Positions 8,820-18,968 of a stretch of 64,000 bases of DNA are shown here, piece after piece (positions within the stretch are counted from its first letter, which is position 1; every line of letters starts with the position of its first letter). The DNA comes from Cytobacillus purgationiresistens (lineage in GTDB: Bacteria > Bacillota > Bacilli > Bacillales > Cytobacillaceae), in contig NZ_JAUSUB010000004.1 of NCBI RefSeq assembly GCF_030813235.1, positions 62,001-126,000 of the forward strand, written 5' to 3'. The translations under genes were made by a program, and so were the position numbers. Below the pieces are notes generated by a model. It worked only from the letters and a program-made list of their open reading frames with translations, ran no database searches and had not been told where the DNA came from.

Positions 8820-9605
8820 TTATTCCTTGGAGAACCATTTTTTAATGATTTCGTCCACTTCTCCATTGTCGATCATTTCTTTTAATGCTTCATTAAATTC
8901 TTCTGTTAATTCACTGTTTTTTGGCAATGCAATGGCATAACCGCCATCTGCATCTTCAATTGTAAAACCGTCTAGTTCTTCGTCCTTTTCAAAGAATCCT
9001 TGAGCAACTGTATCCTCAATGATCGCTGCATCAAGACGGCCAGCTTTAATCTCCTGGATTAGTTCTGGAATACGATTGCGATTTTCCACTTTCATATCCA
9101 TTTCTTTAGCTAAATCCTTCGCTTTCGTTTCTTGAATGGAGCCTAATTGAGTACCAACAGTTTTACCCTCAAGATCATCAATTGAAGCAATATCGCTTCC
9201 TTTTTTCGTAACGATCATATGTTTGGATGTATAATAGATTTCACTGAAATCAACATTCTTCTTTCTATCTTCTGTTGCACTCATCGCTGATAGGACAAAG
9301 TCAACTTGTCCAGATTGCAGTGCTTGGATCAATCCGCCGAAATCCATGTCTCTTATTTCAACTTCATAACCTAGTTTTTTTGCCACAGCATGCGCAATGT
9401 CAGGATCCACCCCAATAATTTCATCGCCCTTTGCCGTATCAATAAATTCAAAGGGCGGGTAATCTGCTGAAGTACCCATAATTAATTTTTTCTTAGACTC
9501 GCCTTCTCCTGAACCGTTGGAGCTGCTCTCACTTGTCCCACATGCTGCTAATACACCCGCCAATAGAACAAACATCACTAGTAATGATAACCACTTCTTT
9601 TTCAT
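8820..9605 (-). CDS. artP: Amino acid ABC transporter substrate-binding lipoprotein (ArtP/YqiX type)
   Basis: Periplasmic-type binding protein of the SBP_bac_3 family, tethered as a lipoprotein. Start at ATG 9605 behind GGGAGGAG gives a basic, hydrophobic signal peptide ending in lipobox LAAC with Cys22, then a serine/glycine-rich linker. The mature part has the family hallmarks GTSADYPPFEF and DFVLSAMSATEDRK. Length 262 aa is usual. It is the first gene of the artPQR-like operon, and the terminator-like hairpin behind it suggests it is made in excess. Arginine specificity is inferred from synteny with yqiX. Confidence 0.9.
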   Translation of the reverse strand: MKKKWLSLLVMFVLLAGVLAACGTSESSSNGSGEGESKKKLIMGTSADYPPFEFIDTAKGDEIIGVDPDIAHAVAKKLGYEVEIRDMDFGGLIQALQSGQVDFVLSAMSATEDRKKNVDFSEIYYTSKHMIVTKKGSDIASIDDLEGKTVGTQLGSIQETKAKDLAKEMDMKVENRNRIPELIQEIKAGRLDAAIIEDTVAQGFFEKDEELDGFTIEDADGGYAIALPKNSELTEEFNEALKEMIDNGEVDEIIKKWFSKE

Positions 9606-9805
9606 TTTTTCTCCTCCCAAAATCTTATACTAGAAAATTATTAATATCCTTTTTTTGTATATAATATCTAATAAATATTCATCTAGTTGTATTTTAACAC
9701 ATATGAGTGGATATGCAATATTATATTTTGATAATTCTCTCGCATGAAAAAGTTTGATTTTTCAAACTTTAATTTATTATATAGGAAACTTTTGTAAATA
9801 TCAAA

Positions 9806-9834
9806 AAAAGCCTCCAAGAATTTGGAGACTTTTT
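9806..9834. terminator. Terminator after brxB
   Basis: CTCCAA / TTGGAG stem with a 4-nt loop, flanked by seven A on one side and a T run on the other; usable in both directions. It separates brxB from artP. Confidence 0.75.
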
Positions 9835-9868
9835 TCTGTAAGCACCTATGCTTAAACCATCTGAAATT

Positions 9869-10306
9869 TTAAAGTTCTTTACAATTATCTTCAAAAGATT
9901 CTTGCAGCTGTTGAACAACTGCCATTGGCTCATGGCCTTCTATTTCATGACGCTCAACCATCTTAATGATTTTTCCGTCTTTTAATAAGGCAAAAGAGGG
10001 TGAAGATGGCGGATATCCAGTAAAGAATGACCGCGCTTCAGCAGTTGCTTCTTTATCTTGACCAGCAAATACAGTGACTAAGTGATCCGGACGCTTATCA
10101 TAATGAAGGGAATGAGCGGCTGCTGGACGAGCGATACCACCTGCACAACCACAGACGGAATTGACCATCACAAGTGTGGTACCTTCCTTAGCAAATGCAT
10201 CCTTCACATCTTCTGCTGTTCTGAGCTCTGTATATCCTGCAGACACGATTTCCTTCCGCGCCTGCTGTACAACATCATTCATAAATAAGTTAAAATCCAT
10301 ATTCAT
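9869..10306 (-). CDS. brxB: Bacilliredoxin BrxB (YqiW)
   Basis: 145-aa DUF1094 protein that removes bacillithiol from S-bacillithiolated proteins under oxidative stress. The thioredoxin-like fold carries the unusual CGC active site at C52-G-C54 (NSVCGCAGG). The N terminus [13 protein letters not shown] closely resembles YqiW. ATG start follows AGGAGGAG. It stands alone between two terminators. Its presence implies that the strain makes bacillithiol, although no biosynthetic genes are in the window. Confidence 0.95.
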   Translation of the reverse strand: MNMDFNLFMNDVVQQARKEIVSAGYTELRTAEDVKDAFAKEGTTLVMVNSVCGCAGGIARPAAAHSLHYDKRPDHLVTVFAGQDKEATAEARSFFTGYPPSSPSFALLKDGKIIKMVERHEIEGHEPMAVVQQLQESFEDNCKEL

Positions 10307-10482
10307 TAAAATTTCTCCTCCTATTCAAATATGGTATGTACCTATCATACCAATTTGAAACCACTTTTTACAATGAAGAAACTTCTCAATTAAAAGGTTA
10401 AGAAAGAATATATTGGGTATAACTTATTATAACCCTCTCCCCCTGGGTGTGCCTGTTCTAATCAACAGGCTTAAAATCATCT

Positions 10483-10513
10483 AATAAGCTGCCCTTTAAA
10501 AGGGCAGCTTATT
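10483..10513. terminator. Strong hairpin downstream of meaB
   Basis: Inverted repeat with arms 10483-10497 and 10499-10513 (inner AAGCTGCCCTTT / AAAGGGCAGCTT). On the plus strand it runs into TTATTTTTATT, a better U-tract than on the minus strand. It may serve both meaB and a plus-strand transcript. Confidence 0.7.
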
Positions 10514-10514
10514 T

Positions 10515-11636
10515 TTATTGCTTGGAATACAGGGAGAAGAGCTCTTCAACAGCTGAAGTAACTGTTCGATCTCCCGCAATCACATCATTCTCTATTTTAG
10601 GAAGCATCACTTTAATTTCAGGCTGCTGAAAAAAACTAAACTGCAGCTGGTCCATGATCATCGAATAAATCCATTCCTTCGTTTGCAATCTTCTCCGCTC
10701 TTCAAACACGCCTGATTGCTGTGTCACTTCTGTAAATTTTTCAATGACCTGCCAAATATCAGCAATGCCTTCATTATACATAGCCGAACACGTAAATGCT
10801 CTTGACCCCCAGCCTTTCGTAGCTGGCTGTAAAAAATGCAGGATTTTATCATACTCAGCTTTTGTTCTTAGAGCCATCTGCTTATTCGCACCATCTGCTT
10901 TATTTACGATGACTGTATCTGCCAATTCCATTATGCCTTTTTTCATTCCCTGTAGCTCATCTCCTGCCCCTGTTAAAGCAAGGAGCATAAAGAAGTCTAC
11001 CATATCTCTTACGATGACTTCGCTTTGACCGACGCCAACCGTTTCGACTAAAATGACATCAAATCCAGCTGCCTCACATAAAAGCATCGTTTCCCTTGTT
11101 TTCCTGTGCACACCGCCCAACTTCCCTGATGAGGGTGAAGGCCGGATAAACGCTCTCGGATTGCGAGAAAGCTGCTCCATTCTCGTTTTATCCCCAAGAA
11201 TGCTCCCACCGCTTACTTTGGAGCTTGGATCGACAGCCAATACAGCAACATTTAGACCTAAATCATCGCATAAATAGGTGCCAAAGGTTTCGATAAAAGT
11301 GCTCTTCCCGGCACCTGGAACGCCTGTAATCCCAATCCTTATTGACTTCCCTGAATGGGAAAGGAGCTTATGCAGCAATACCTGCGCAGGGCGGAAGTGG
11401 TGCTCTGCATTGCTTTCAATTAATGTAATCGAGCGGGCAAGAGCGCTCCGCTCACCTTTAAGCAAGTCTTGTTCTAACTGCTCAATGTCTGGGATAGACG
11501 GGTTTCTTTTCTGAAAACGTCCTTTTTTTGACTGAGGCATAGAAGGCTCAGCATGAACACCGCTCACAACAGAAGTAGTAAACTCATCACTATTTCTTTC
11601 ATTTTGATGCCATTCAGGCTTTTTAAAAGGCGCCAT
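10515..11636 (-). CDS. meaB: Methylmalonyl-CoA mutase-associated GTPase MeaB
   Basis: G3E-family P-loop GTPase that gates cobalamin loading and protects methylmalonyl-CoA mutase from inactivation. Walker A is GVPGAGKST at about 105-113. The switch region contains DVILVETVGVGQSE, and NKAD provides guanine specificity. The start codon ATG directly follows the mutB stop (TAGATG), so the two are translationally coupled. At 373 aa it has an N-terminal extension of roughly 45 residues, low in complexity and charged, before the region that aligns with typical MeaB proteins. The C-terminal dimerisation arm is present. Confidence 0.93.
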   Translation of the reverse strand: MAPFKKPEWHQNERNSDEFTTSVVSGVHAEPSMPQSKKGRFQKRNPSIPDIEQLEQDLLKGERSALARSITLIESNAEHHFRPAQVLLHKLLSHSGKSIRIGITGVPGAGKSTFIETFGTYLCDDLGLNVAVLAVDPSSKVSGGSILGDKTRMEQLSRNPRAFIRPSPSSGKLGGVHRKTRETMLLCEAAGFDVILVETVGVGQSEVIVRDMVDFFMLLALTGAGDELQGMKKGIMELADTVIVNKADGANKQMALRTKAEYDKILHFLQPATKGWGSRAFTCSAMYNEGIADIWQVIEKFTEVTQQSGVFEERRRLQTKEWIYSMIMDQLQFSFFQQPEIKVMLPKIENDVIAGDRTVTSAVEELFSLYSKQ

Positions 11637-13805
11637 CTATTTCGCCACTTCCTCATATCCTAGGCGGCTATAGATTTCACGAACGACTTTCTGAGCTGCA
11701 ACCGGGATGACCGTTCCTGGCCCAAAAATAGCAGCCGCCCCATTTTCAGTAAGGAAGGAGTAATCTTGAGCTGGGATAACCCCTCCAATAACCACTAGGA
11801 TATCCTCTCTGCCTAGCTTTCTTAATTCCGCAATAAGTTGTGGAAGAAGTGTTTTATGACCGGCTGCAAGAGAACTAAAGCCTACTACGTGAACGTCATT
11901 CTCCACTGCCTGAACAGCTGTCTCCTCAGGCGTTTGGAATAGTGGTCCAATGTCAACGTCAAATCCAAGATCAGCAAAAGCAGTCGATATGACCTTTGCT
12001 CCTCTATCATGACCATCCTGGCCCATTTTAGCGATCAGAATCCGCGGTCTTCTTCCTTCGTTCTCTAAGAACTCATCTGTCATTGCTTTTACTTCATTAA
12101 TCTCTTCTTCATTTGAGAAAGCAGCACTATATACACCACTTATGGAACGAATCATCGCTTTATGGCGCCTTGCCACTACTACAATCGCGTCGGAAATTTC
12201 CCCTAAGGTTGCTCTGACTCGCGCTGCTTGGACAGCAAGTTCGAGCAAATTGCCTTGACCTGTATCCGCAGCCAGCGTAATTGCTGATAAGGCTTCACGC
12301 ACCTTTGCATCATCTCTTCCACCTTTTAAGCGCTTTAGCTTTTCAAGCTGTTTTAAACGCACTGCCGTATTATCAATATCCAGAATTTCAATTGGTTCTT
12401 CCTGATCAAGGCGGTATTTATTTACTCCGATAATAGTTTCTTTGCCTGAGTCGATTTGCGCTTGTCTTCTTGCCGCTGCTTCTTCAATTTTCATCTTCGG
12501 CAAGCCGGTTTCAATCGCTTTTGCCATACCTCCAAGCTCTTCTATCTCTTCTATATGCTCCCATGCTCGCTCCACTAGCTGATTTGTTAGTGTTTCCACA
12601 TAGTAAGAGCCGCCCCAAGGGTCAATTACATTGGTAACACCTGATTCCTCTTGAAGAAACAACTGTGTATTCCGCGCAATCCTTGCTGAAAAATCTGTGG
12701 GCAAAGCAATCGCCTCGTCCAGCGCATTTGTGTGCAGTGATTGCGTATGTCCCATCGCTGCCGCATGTGCTTCAATCAAAGTCCTCGTCACATTATTAAA
12801 AGGATCTTGTTCAGTTAAGCTCCATCCCGATGTTTGGGAATGGGTACGCAATGCCATTGTTTTTGGGTTTTTTGGCTCAAATGTTTTCATCATTTTTGCC
12901 CAAATGAGTCTGGCAGCACGCATTTTAGCCACTTCCATAAAATAATTCATGCCAATTGCCCAGAAGAAGGATAATCGCGGTGCAAAGGAATCAATATCAA
13001 TACCAGCCTTCAAGCCTGTTCTCACATACTCAAGGCCATCAGCCAATGTATATGCAAGCTCGATATCAGCAGGTGCACCCGCTTCCTGCATATGATAGCC
13101 GGAAATGCTGATGCTGTTGAACTTCGGCATATACTTGGAAGTATATTCAAAAATATCAGCTATAATTTTCATCGACATCTCAGGAGGATAAATATATGTA
13201 TTACGCACCATATACTCTTTAAGAATGTCATTTTGAATCGTTCCAGAAAGCTTCTCCTGGCTAACTCCCTGCTCCTCTGCTGTCACAATATAAAAAGCCA
13301 TTATCGGAAGAACTGCGCCGTTCATTGTCATTGATACTGACATTTGATCAAGTGGAATGCCATCAAATAGCGTTTTCATATCCAGGATAGAGTCAATCGC
13401 AACCCCAGCTTTTCCCACATCCCCTACAACGCGTGGGTGATCAGAGTCATAACCTCTATGCGTAGCTAAATCAAACGCAACAGATAGACCTTTTTGACCC
13501 ATGGCAAGGTTTCTCCTATAGAAAGCATTACTTTCCTCAGCTGTAGAGAATCCTGCATACTGTCTAACCGTCCAAGGACGATTGACGTACATCGTCGGAT
13601 AGGGGCCTCTTGTGAAAGGAGCAAGCCCAGGTTTATCATCCAGATGCTCCATCCCTTCAAGGTCACCCTCAGAATATAATGGTTTCACATCTATTTGCTC
13701 ATTCGTTTCAAACGAAATGTCAGCTTGTTTATTTACTGGTTCATCATTTAATTGTGATGTTTCATCGAATAAAACAACTTTAGAAAAATCCGGTTTGTTA
13801 CTCAT
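11637..13805 (-). CDS. mutB: Methylmalonyl-CoA mutase, large (catalytic) subunit
   Basis: Adenosylcobalamin-dependent isomerase that converts (R)-methylmalonyl-CoA to succinyl-CoA. The N-terminal TIM barrel binds the CoA ester ([21 protein letters not shown]), and the C-terminal domain has the base-off B12 motif with its axial His in [11 protein letters not shown] chose ATG 13805 (722 aa) because GGAGG lies 9 nt upstream. The start overlaps the end of mutA by 8 bases, so synthesis of the two subunits is coupled. All expected residues for an active alpha subunit appear intact. Confidence 0.95.
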   Translation of the reverse strand: MSNKPDFSKVVLFDETSQLNDEPVNKQADISFETNEQIDVKPLYSEGDLEGMEHLDDKPGLAPFTRGPYPTMYVNRPWTVRQYAGFSTAEESNAFYRRNLAMGQKGLSVAFDLATHRGYDSDHPRVVGDVGKAGVAIDSILDMKTLFDGIPLDQMSVSMTMNGAVLPIMAFYIVTAEEQGVSQEKLSGTIQNDILKEYMVRNTYIYPPEMSMKIIADIFEYTSKYMPKFNSISISGYHMQEAGAPADIELAYTLADGLEYVRTGLKAGIDIDSFAPRLSFFWAIGMNYFMEVAKMRAARLIWAKMMKTFEPKNPKTMALRTHSQTSGWSLTEQDPFNNVTRTLIEAHAAAMGHTQSLHTNALDEAIALPTDFSARIARNTQLFLQEESGVTNVIDPWGGSYYVETLTNQLVERAWEHIEEIEELGGMAKAIETGLPKMKIEEAAARRQAQIDSGKETIIGVNKYRLDQEEPIEILDIDNTAVRLKQLEKLKRLKGGRDDAKVREALSAITLAADTGQGNLLELAVQAARVRATLGEISDAIVVVARRHKAMIRSISGVYSAAFSNEEEINEVKAMTDEFLENEGRRPRILIAKMGQDGHDRGAKVISTAFADLGFDVDIGPLFQTPEETAVQAVENDVHVVGFSSLAAGHKTLLPQLIAELRKLGREDILVVIGGVIPAQDYSFLTENGAAAIFGPGTVIPVAAQKVVREIYSRLGYEEVAK

Positions 13806-15642
13806 TATTTTCATCCTCCAGATCATTTAATATGGAGAGAAGAGTTTCATAACAATTGCTTCTCATATGAATGAATCCTTTAACCCCTGCTTGTTCCCAC
13901 TGATTCTGCTCGTCTTTCGCAGGCAGACCCGCAAGGTAAAACTGTACACTCGGATTATTGGTCTTTACCGATTGCACAAGGTCAACAACGGTCTCATCAT
14001 ATTGATCATTCGATCCGCATATAAAGTAATGCTTTAAACTTGATTGTTTTACAAAATCTAAGGCCGCTTCCGTATCGTCAATTTCTGTACTTTTAACTGG
14101 CTCGATTCCACCAGGTGCAAGGAAACCTGTGATAAAATCCATTCTAGCTTTATGAGCCTTCAACGGTCCAAGGCAAATCAACCCTGCCTCTGGCTGAATA
14201 CCTGTTCCCTTTAAACCCTCTGCTTTTCTGCGCAAATGCTCGAAGGGTTCTGATAACCGTGATTGCGGTATGATCTGAATTTCAGTGTTCCTTAAATTCA
14301 AATCATTCTGTCTCTCAGTCAATGGCTTGTCCTGGAGATTAGCATAGATATTTGTACCAATCATGCTTTGCTTCCTTACAAATGTATCTTCTTGCCTTTT
14401 AGAACGAATAGCCGCAACCTGTTCTTGAATCCAGCCCGATTTCAAAACCGCTTCCATCCCATCTCTCTCGTCAATCTGAAGGAAGAAAGCCCATGCCTGT
14501 TCCGCCAATTCCTTGGTTAGATGCTCGATATACCATGACCCTCCAGCAGGATCAATGACCTTTTTCAAATGAGCTTCTTCTCTTAAAATGAGCTGTGTGT
14601 TACGGGCAATTCTATCGGAAAAGTTTGAAGATGCGCCTTCAGGTGCATTGTAAGGAGCAACGTGCAAGTATTGAATACCGCCAAGCACGGCAGCAAATGC
14701 CTCATTGCCTGACCTAAGCATATTAACATATGGGTCATAGGCCGTTTGTGTAAACGATGAGGTCTCGACAGCGATGACCATTCTTCTGTCCACAACAGCA
14801 ACGCCATAAGCCTCCGTTACTTTATTCCATAATAGTCTTGCAGCTCGAAGCTTGGCGATCTCCATAAAAAAGTTTGCACCCGTTGCGTATTTGAATACAA
14901 TTTTTTGTACTATTTTTTCAATGCTCATGCCCTGGTTGAGCAAGCGCTCAATATGATTCACTCCTACAGCAACGGATACAGCCAGTTCTTGGACTGCATT
15001 GGCACCACCGTTATGATAAACAGATGAATCTACTATTACAGTTTGAAGTTTCGGTAAATGCTTGTCTGCTGAGGAAACTGCCTCTGCCCAGCCTGAATAG
15101 CTGGTATCTATGCTTGCTCCGGTCTTAGCTGTCACTGCTAGAGGATCCATTGCAATATATCCTTCTATTTCTTCGCTTTTATTTAAAGTCTGTAATTGGT
15201 CAAAAATCGGCTTTAATGATTTTTCAGTTACGATGCTAAATGGATATTGTTCATGCAGTCCTTCAACAATCTGGACGAGCCCGGTTGCTGCCATTGCATC
15301 GATATTGAAAGCAATTGCGGTTTGTCCTGTTTTAAATGCTTGCAAAAGCTTTTCTCGCAATATCTGGGGATCTGTTTCAGTCATCTTTTGGGAGATATTC
15401 CAATCCCTCTCAACATATCCTAATGAGTCCATTCCTCTTCTAAAGTCACCTTCACCTGGATATTGCGACACATCTTGATGCAGGTCCTCATTCGTGTAAA
15501 GCGGTTTCAATTTTATGTTTTCATATGTATTTCTTGATAATGCATCGATGGATTTGCCCTTGAGAGTATCCTCGGCTTTTAGCTTCCAATCTTCTATGCT
15601 TTGCGGTTTGAAAGATTCATTTTTCATATGATCTAATGCCAT
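13798..15642 (-). CDS. mutA: Methylmalonyl-CoA mutase, small (structural) subunit
   Basis: 614-aa beta subunit homologous to MutB. The barrel region is recognisable ([21 protein letters not shown]). The position of the B12-binding DxHxxG is degenerate, reading KAHKARMD, so it cannot ligate cobalamin. This is the usual state of MutA in heterodimeric mutases and is not damage. It is the first gene of mutA-mutB-meaB, with a SigA-like promoter at 15757-15785. The region upstream of the promoter holds the 51-bp repeat array. Confidence 0.93.
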   Translation of the reverse strand: MALDHMKNESFKPQSIEDWKLKAEDTLKGKSIDALSRNTYENIKLKPLYTNEDLHQDVSQYPGEGDFRRGMDSLGYVERDWNISQKMTETDPQILREKLLQAFKTGQTAIAFNIDAMAATGLVQIVEGLHEQYPFSIVTEKSLKPIFDQLQTLNKSEEIEGYIAMDPLAVTAKTGASIDTSYSGWAEAVSSADKHLPKLQTVIVDSSVYHNGGANAVQELAVSVAVGVNHIERLLNQGMSIEKIVQKIVFKYATGANFFMEIAKLRAARLLWNKVTEAYGVAVVDRRMVIAVETSSFTQTAYDPYVNMLRSGNEAFAAVLGGIQYLHVAPYNAPEGASSNFSDRIARNTQLILREEAHLKKVIDPAGGSWYIEHLTKELAEQAWAFFLQIDERDGMEAVLKSGWIQEQVAAIRSKRQEDTFVRKQSMIGTNIYANLQDKPLTERQNDLNLRNTEIQIIPQSRLSEPFEHLRRKAEGLKGTGIQPEAGLICLGPLKAHKARMDFITGFLAPGGIEPVKSTEIDDTEAALDFVKQSSLKHYFICGSNDQYDETVVDLVQSVKTNNPSVQFYLAGLPAKDEQNQWEQAGVKGFIHMRSNCYETLLSILNDLEDENNE

Positions 15643-15756
15643 AATTTCACTGCCTATAGTTAGACAGCCTTCCCTCCCCTCACCTAATCACATCATTATA
15701 AACAAAGATAAAAAATGCCTTTGTAATTTTACTAAAATTCTAAATATATATGTCTA

Positions 15757-15785
15757 ATTGTAGTATACCTGAAGAAAACAAGCAA
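15757..15785 (-). promoter_or_regulatory. Candidate SigA promoter of mutA-mutB-meaB
   Basis: On the minus strand TTGCTT, 17 nt, TACAAT, about 115 nt before the mutA start. I see no clear cre or CodY box. Confidence 0.4.
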
Positions 15786-15873
15786 TATGTAAGGGGCGAG
15801 CAGTGGGTGAATGAATGCGAGGTGATTCTTTGTGACATAGTAGAATCAAATTACTTATGATTGAAAGTGGATG

Positions 15874-16365
15874 GTTCTTAGTATTTGGATTAGATCGACA
15901 TGTAAATCCGTTTTTCCTTTAAAAAGATGTGTAAATAATTGGATTAGAACATGAAAATTCGCTTTCCCTTTAAAAAGATGTTCTAATAGTTGGATTAGAA
16001 CATGATAATCCGTTTTTCCTTCAAATAGATGTTCTAATAATTGGATTAGAACATGAAAATTCGCTTTCCCTTTAAAAAGATGTTCTAATAATTGGATTAG
16101 AACATGAAATTCCGCTTTTCCTTTAAAAAGATGTTCTAATAATTGGATTAGAACATGAAATTCTGCTTTTCCTTTAAAAAGATGTTCTAATAGTTGGATT
16201 AGAACATGATAATCCGTTTTTCCTTTAAAAAGAAGTTCTAATAATTGGATTAGAACATGAAATTCCGCTTTTCCTTTAAAAAGATGTTCTAATAATTGGA
16301 TTAGAACATGAAAATTCACTTTTCCTTCAAAAAGATGTTCTAATAATTGGATTAGAACATGAATA
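15874..16365. repeat. Tandem array of 51-bp units, each with a palindrome
   Basis: The interval between bkdB and mutA consists mainly of a tandem repeat with an exact 51-bp period. Each unit has a perfect palindrome, GTTCTAAT-6 nt-ATTAGAAC, beginning at 15980, 16031, 16082, 16133, 16184, 16235, 16286 and 16337. Degenerate copies start at 15929 and about 15874. The loop is AATTGG or AGTTGG. The remaining 29 bp is AT-rich and holds TTTAAAAAGAT and a TCC(G)CTTTTCC-type segment, with two or three sequence variants between copies. Because 51 is divisible by 3, a 154-codon frame stays open on the minus strand, but it is very likely not a gene. Units are not separated by unique spacers, so this is not CRISPR. 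Confidence 0.95.
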
Positions 16366-16445
16366 TCCCATCTTCCTTCATAAAATGGTTATAAAACAGC
16401 ACAGCACACACATTCCTTTCTCCACTATAAAGTCACTGCAAATAA

Positions 16446-16476
16446 AAACCCACTGCGCAGTAAGCGCAGTGGGTAT
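16446..16476 (-). terminator. Terminator of the bkd operon
   Basis: Perfect 11-bp stem ACCCACTGCGC / GCGCAGTGGGT with a 5-nt loop, followed on the minus strand by TTTTTATT. Confidence 0.9.
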
Positions 16477-16487
16477 GATTCTTCTGA

Positions 16488-17840
16488 TTAATAAACAGAA
16501 GTGTTTTCTTTAGAAATGTTCTCAAGAATTTCTTTCACGCGTTTTAGGAATTGTCCACAAACAAGTCCGTCTAGTACGCGGTGATCTAGAGACATACATA
16601 GGTTAACCATATCACGAACACCGATCATGCCGTTGTCCATAACAACTGGGCGTTTAACGATTGATTCAACTTGTAAAATCGCAGCTTGCGGGTGGTTGAT
16701 GATACCCATAGACTGAACAGATCCGAATGAACCTGTGTTATTTACAGTGAATGTGCCGCCAGACATTTCAGCACCAGTTAATTTACCAGCACGTACTTTT
16801 CCAGCTAGCTCGCCAATTTCACGCGCAATGCCTTTGATTGTTTTTTCATCAGCATTTTTAATAACTGGAGTGTAAAGAGCATCATCTGTCGCAACAGCGA
16901 TATTAAGATTGATGTCTTTTTTGCGTACAATTTTATCGCCAGCCCACATAGAGTTGATTTGCGGGTATTCTTTAAGCGCTTGTGCAACTGCTTTTACGAA
17001 GAAAGCGAAGAATGTAAGGTTGAAGCCTTCTTTTTTCTTGAATTCTCCCTTGATAGAATTACGGTAATCAACAAGGTTGGTTACGTCAATTTCCATCATT
17101 GTCCAAGCATGTGGTGCTTCGTGCTTGCTCTTAAGCATGTTAGCCGCAATCGCTTTACGGATACCAGTAACAGGGATTTCTTCATCGCCTGGTACAACTG
17201 GTACATTTGTTGCAGCTGCTTTAGCTGGCTTAGAAGCTGCTTTTGGTGCTTCTTGTTTAGGAGCTTCTGCTGCTTTTGGTGCTTCTTGTTTAGGAGCTTC
17301 TGCTGCTTTTGGCGCTTCTGCTTTTGGTGCTGAAGCGGCAGTTGGGATTTCACCAGAGTCGATAATCTTGTTAAGATCTTTGCGAGTGATTCTTCCACCT
17401 GTACCTGTACCAGTTACTTGGTTCAAGTCAATGCCATGCTCTTGAGAAAGTTTTAGCACTGCTGGTGAGAAACGCCCTCTTGGTACGTCAGCTTGTGGTG
17501 TAGAAGCTGCTGCTTTATTTTCAGCTACAGGTGCTTCTTCTTTAGCTGGCTCAGATTTTGATTCAGCAGGTGCTGAATCAGCGTCAGAACTTCCGCCACC
17601 TTCAGTTTCAATTGTTAAAATAACTTCCCCTACTTCGTATGTTCCATCTTCTTCAGCAATTAATTCTTTAATTACGCCGTCAAATGATGAAGGAACCTCA
17701 GCGTTAACTTTATCAGTCATTACTTCTGCTAGTGGATCATATTTATTAACTTTGTCACCTACAGATACTAACCATTTACTAATCGTACCTTCTGTTACAC
17801 TTTCACCTAATTGAGGCATTTTAATTTGTTCAATAGCCAA
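16488..17840 (-). CDS. bkdB: Branched-chain 2-oxoacid dehydrogenase E2 (dihydrolipoyl acyltransferase)
   Basis: Core acyltransferase of the BKDH complex, passing branched acyl groups from lipoate to CoA. Domains in order: lipoyl domain with modifiable K44 in MTDKVNAEVP; an Ala/Pro/Lys-rich linker; a peripheral-subunit-binding domain around 122-157 (RFSPAVLKLSQEHGID...RITRKDL); a second linker with two near-identical EAPKAAEAPKQ units; and the catalytic domain with HRVLDG near the C terminus. 450 aa. It is the last gene of the operon, with a strong terminator behind it. Its lipoate depends on the pathway that includes LipM at 57.2 kb. Confidence 0.95.
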   Translation of the reverse strand: MAIEQIKMPQLGESVTEGTISKWLVSVGDKVNKYDPLAEVMTDKVNAEVPSSFDGVIKELIAEEDGTYEVGEVILTIETEGGGSSDADSAPAESKSEPAKEEAPVAENKAAASTPQADVPRGRFSPAVLKLSQEHGIDLNQVTGTGTGGRITRKDLNKIIDSGEIPTAASAPKAEAPKAAEAPKQEAPKAAEAPKQEAPKAASKPAKAAATNVPVVPGDEEIPVTGIRKAIAANMLKSKHEAPHAWTMMEIDVTNLVDYRNSIKGEFKKKEGFNLTFFAFFVKAVAQALKEYPQINSMWAGDKIVRKKDINLNIAVATDDALYTPVIKNADEKTIKGIAREIGELAGKVRAGKLTGAEMSGGTFTVNNTGSFGSVQSMGIINHPQAAILQVESIVKRPVVMDNGMIGVRDMVNLCMSLDHRVLDGLVCGQFLKRVKEILENISKENTSVY

Positions 17841-17968
17841 TGGGTTAACCTCCTTATTACATTTAGCTGTATATTAGCAGCTCTGCGTTCTCTCTTTATA
17901 TCGGAGAAGATGCAGGGAGAGCTTGGGATAAGATTCTCCCGCTTCTTCTAATTAGCGCATATTTTATA

Positions 17969-18952
17969 TTAAAATTCAGCTAGTTCTCTCATAGCTTTTT
18001 CTACTTTATCCGGGTTAACCATGAAGTATTTCTCCATAGTTGGTGCATAAGGCATTGCTGGAACATCTGGACCTGCAAGACGCATGATTGGTGCGTCAAG
18101 ATCAAACAGGCAGTTTTCAGCGATGATTGAACCAACTTCACCCATGATGCTTCCTTCTTTATTATCTTCTGTTAATAGAAGGACTTTACCAGTTTTAGAA
18201 GCAGCTTCAATGATTGCTTCTTTATCTAACGGATATACAGTTCTCAAGTCAAGAACATGTGTGGAGATTCCGTCTTTAGCTAATTTTTCTGCAGCTTGAA
18301 GTGCAAAGTGAACACATAGTCCGTAAGTGATAACTGTAAGATCTTCACCTTCGCGTTTCACATCTGCCTTGCCGATTGGAAGTACATAATCATCATCAGG
18401 CACTTCGCCTTTAATTAAACGATAAGCACGCTTATGTTCAAAGAACATTACCGGATCTTCATCGCGAATAGCTGCTTTTAACAAGCCTTTGGCGTCATAT
18501 GGAGTAGACGGCATTACGATTTTTAATCCAGGTTGATTAGCGAATACTGCTTCAACAGATTGCGAGTGGTATAACGCACCATGAACACCGCCGCCATAAG
18601 GGGCACGGATAACCATTGGAACGCTCCAATCGTTGTTAGAACGGTAGCGGATTTTTGCTGCCTCAGAAATAATTTGGTTTACTGCAGGCATAATGAAATC
18701 AGCGAATTGCATTTCTGCAATTGGACGTAAACCGTACATTGCTGCACCGATACCTACGCCGGCAATTGCTGATTCTGCAAGTGGAGTATCAAGAACACGG
18801 TCTTCTCCAAATTTTTCATATAAGCCGTTAGTAGCTTTAAATACGCCACCTTTACGTCCTACGTCTTCACCTAGTACAAATACTTTTGGGTCTCTTTCCA
18901 TTTCTTCGCGCATCGCCATAGTGATCGCATCAATATAAGAAATTACTGCCAT
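17969..18952 (-). CDS. bkdAB: Branched-chain 2-oxoacid dehydrogenase E1 beta subunit
   Basis: 327-aa transketolase-type subunit that pairs with BkdAA to decarboxylate 2-oxoisovalerate and its relatives. Typical segments are VFVLGEDVGRKGGVFKAT at the N terminus, FADFIMPAVNQI in the middle and LDLRTVYPLDKEAI in the C-terminal domain. It starts 16 nt after bkdAA ends and clearly belongs to the same transcript. A gap of about 130 nt to bkdB contains no gene. Confidence 0.94.
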   Translation of the reverse strand: MAVISYIDAITMAMREEMERDPKVFVLGEDVGRKGGVFKATNGLYEKFGEDRVLDTPLAESAIAGVGIGAAMYGLRPIAEMQFADFIMPAVNQIISEAAKIRYRSNNDWSVPMVIRAPYGGGVHGALYHSQSVEAVFANQPGLKIVMPSTPYDAKGLLKAAIRDEDPVMFFEHKRAYRLIKGEVPDDDYVLPIGKADVKREGEDLTVITYGLCVHFALQAAEKLAKDGISTHVLDLRTVYPLDKEAIIEAASKTGKVLLLTEDNKEGSIMGEVGSIIAENCLFDLDAPIMRLAGPDVPAMPYAPTMEKYFMVNPDKVEKAMRELAEF

Positions 18953-18968
18953 GTTTGTTCCCCCTTAC

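Noticed and set aside
15855..16319. 154-codon open frame on the minus strand across the 51-bp repeats, encoding repeated HVLIQLLEHLFKGK
   Set aside because: The frame is open only because the unit length is a multiple of three and holds no stop. It begins with GTG within the array, the Shine-Dalgarno is poor and too close, and the predicted repeats are a by-product of the DNA repeat.
15874..16365. Repeat array as a CRISPR locus
   Set aside because: The segments between palindromes are themselves repeated, not unique spacers, and no cas gene is near.
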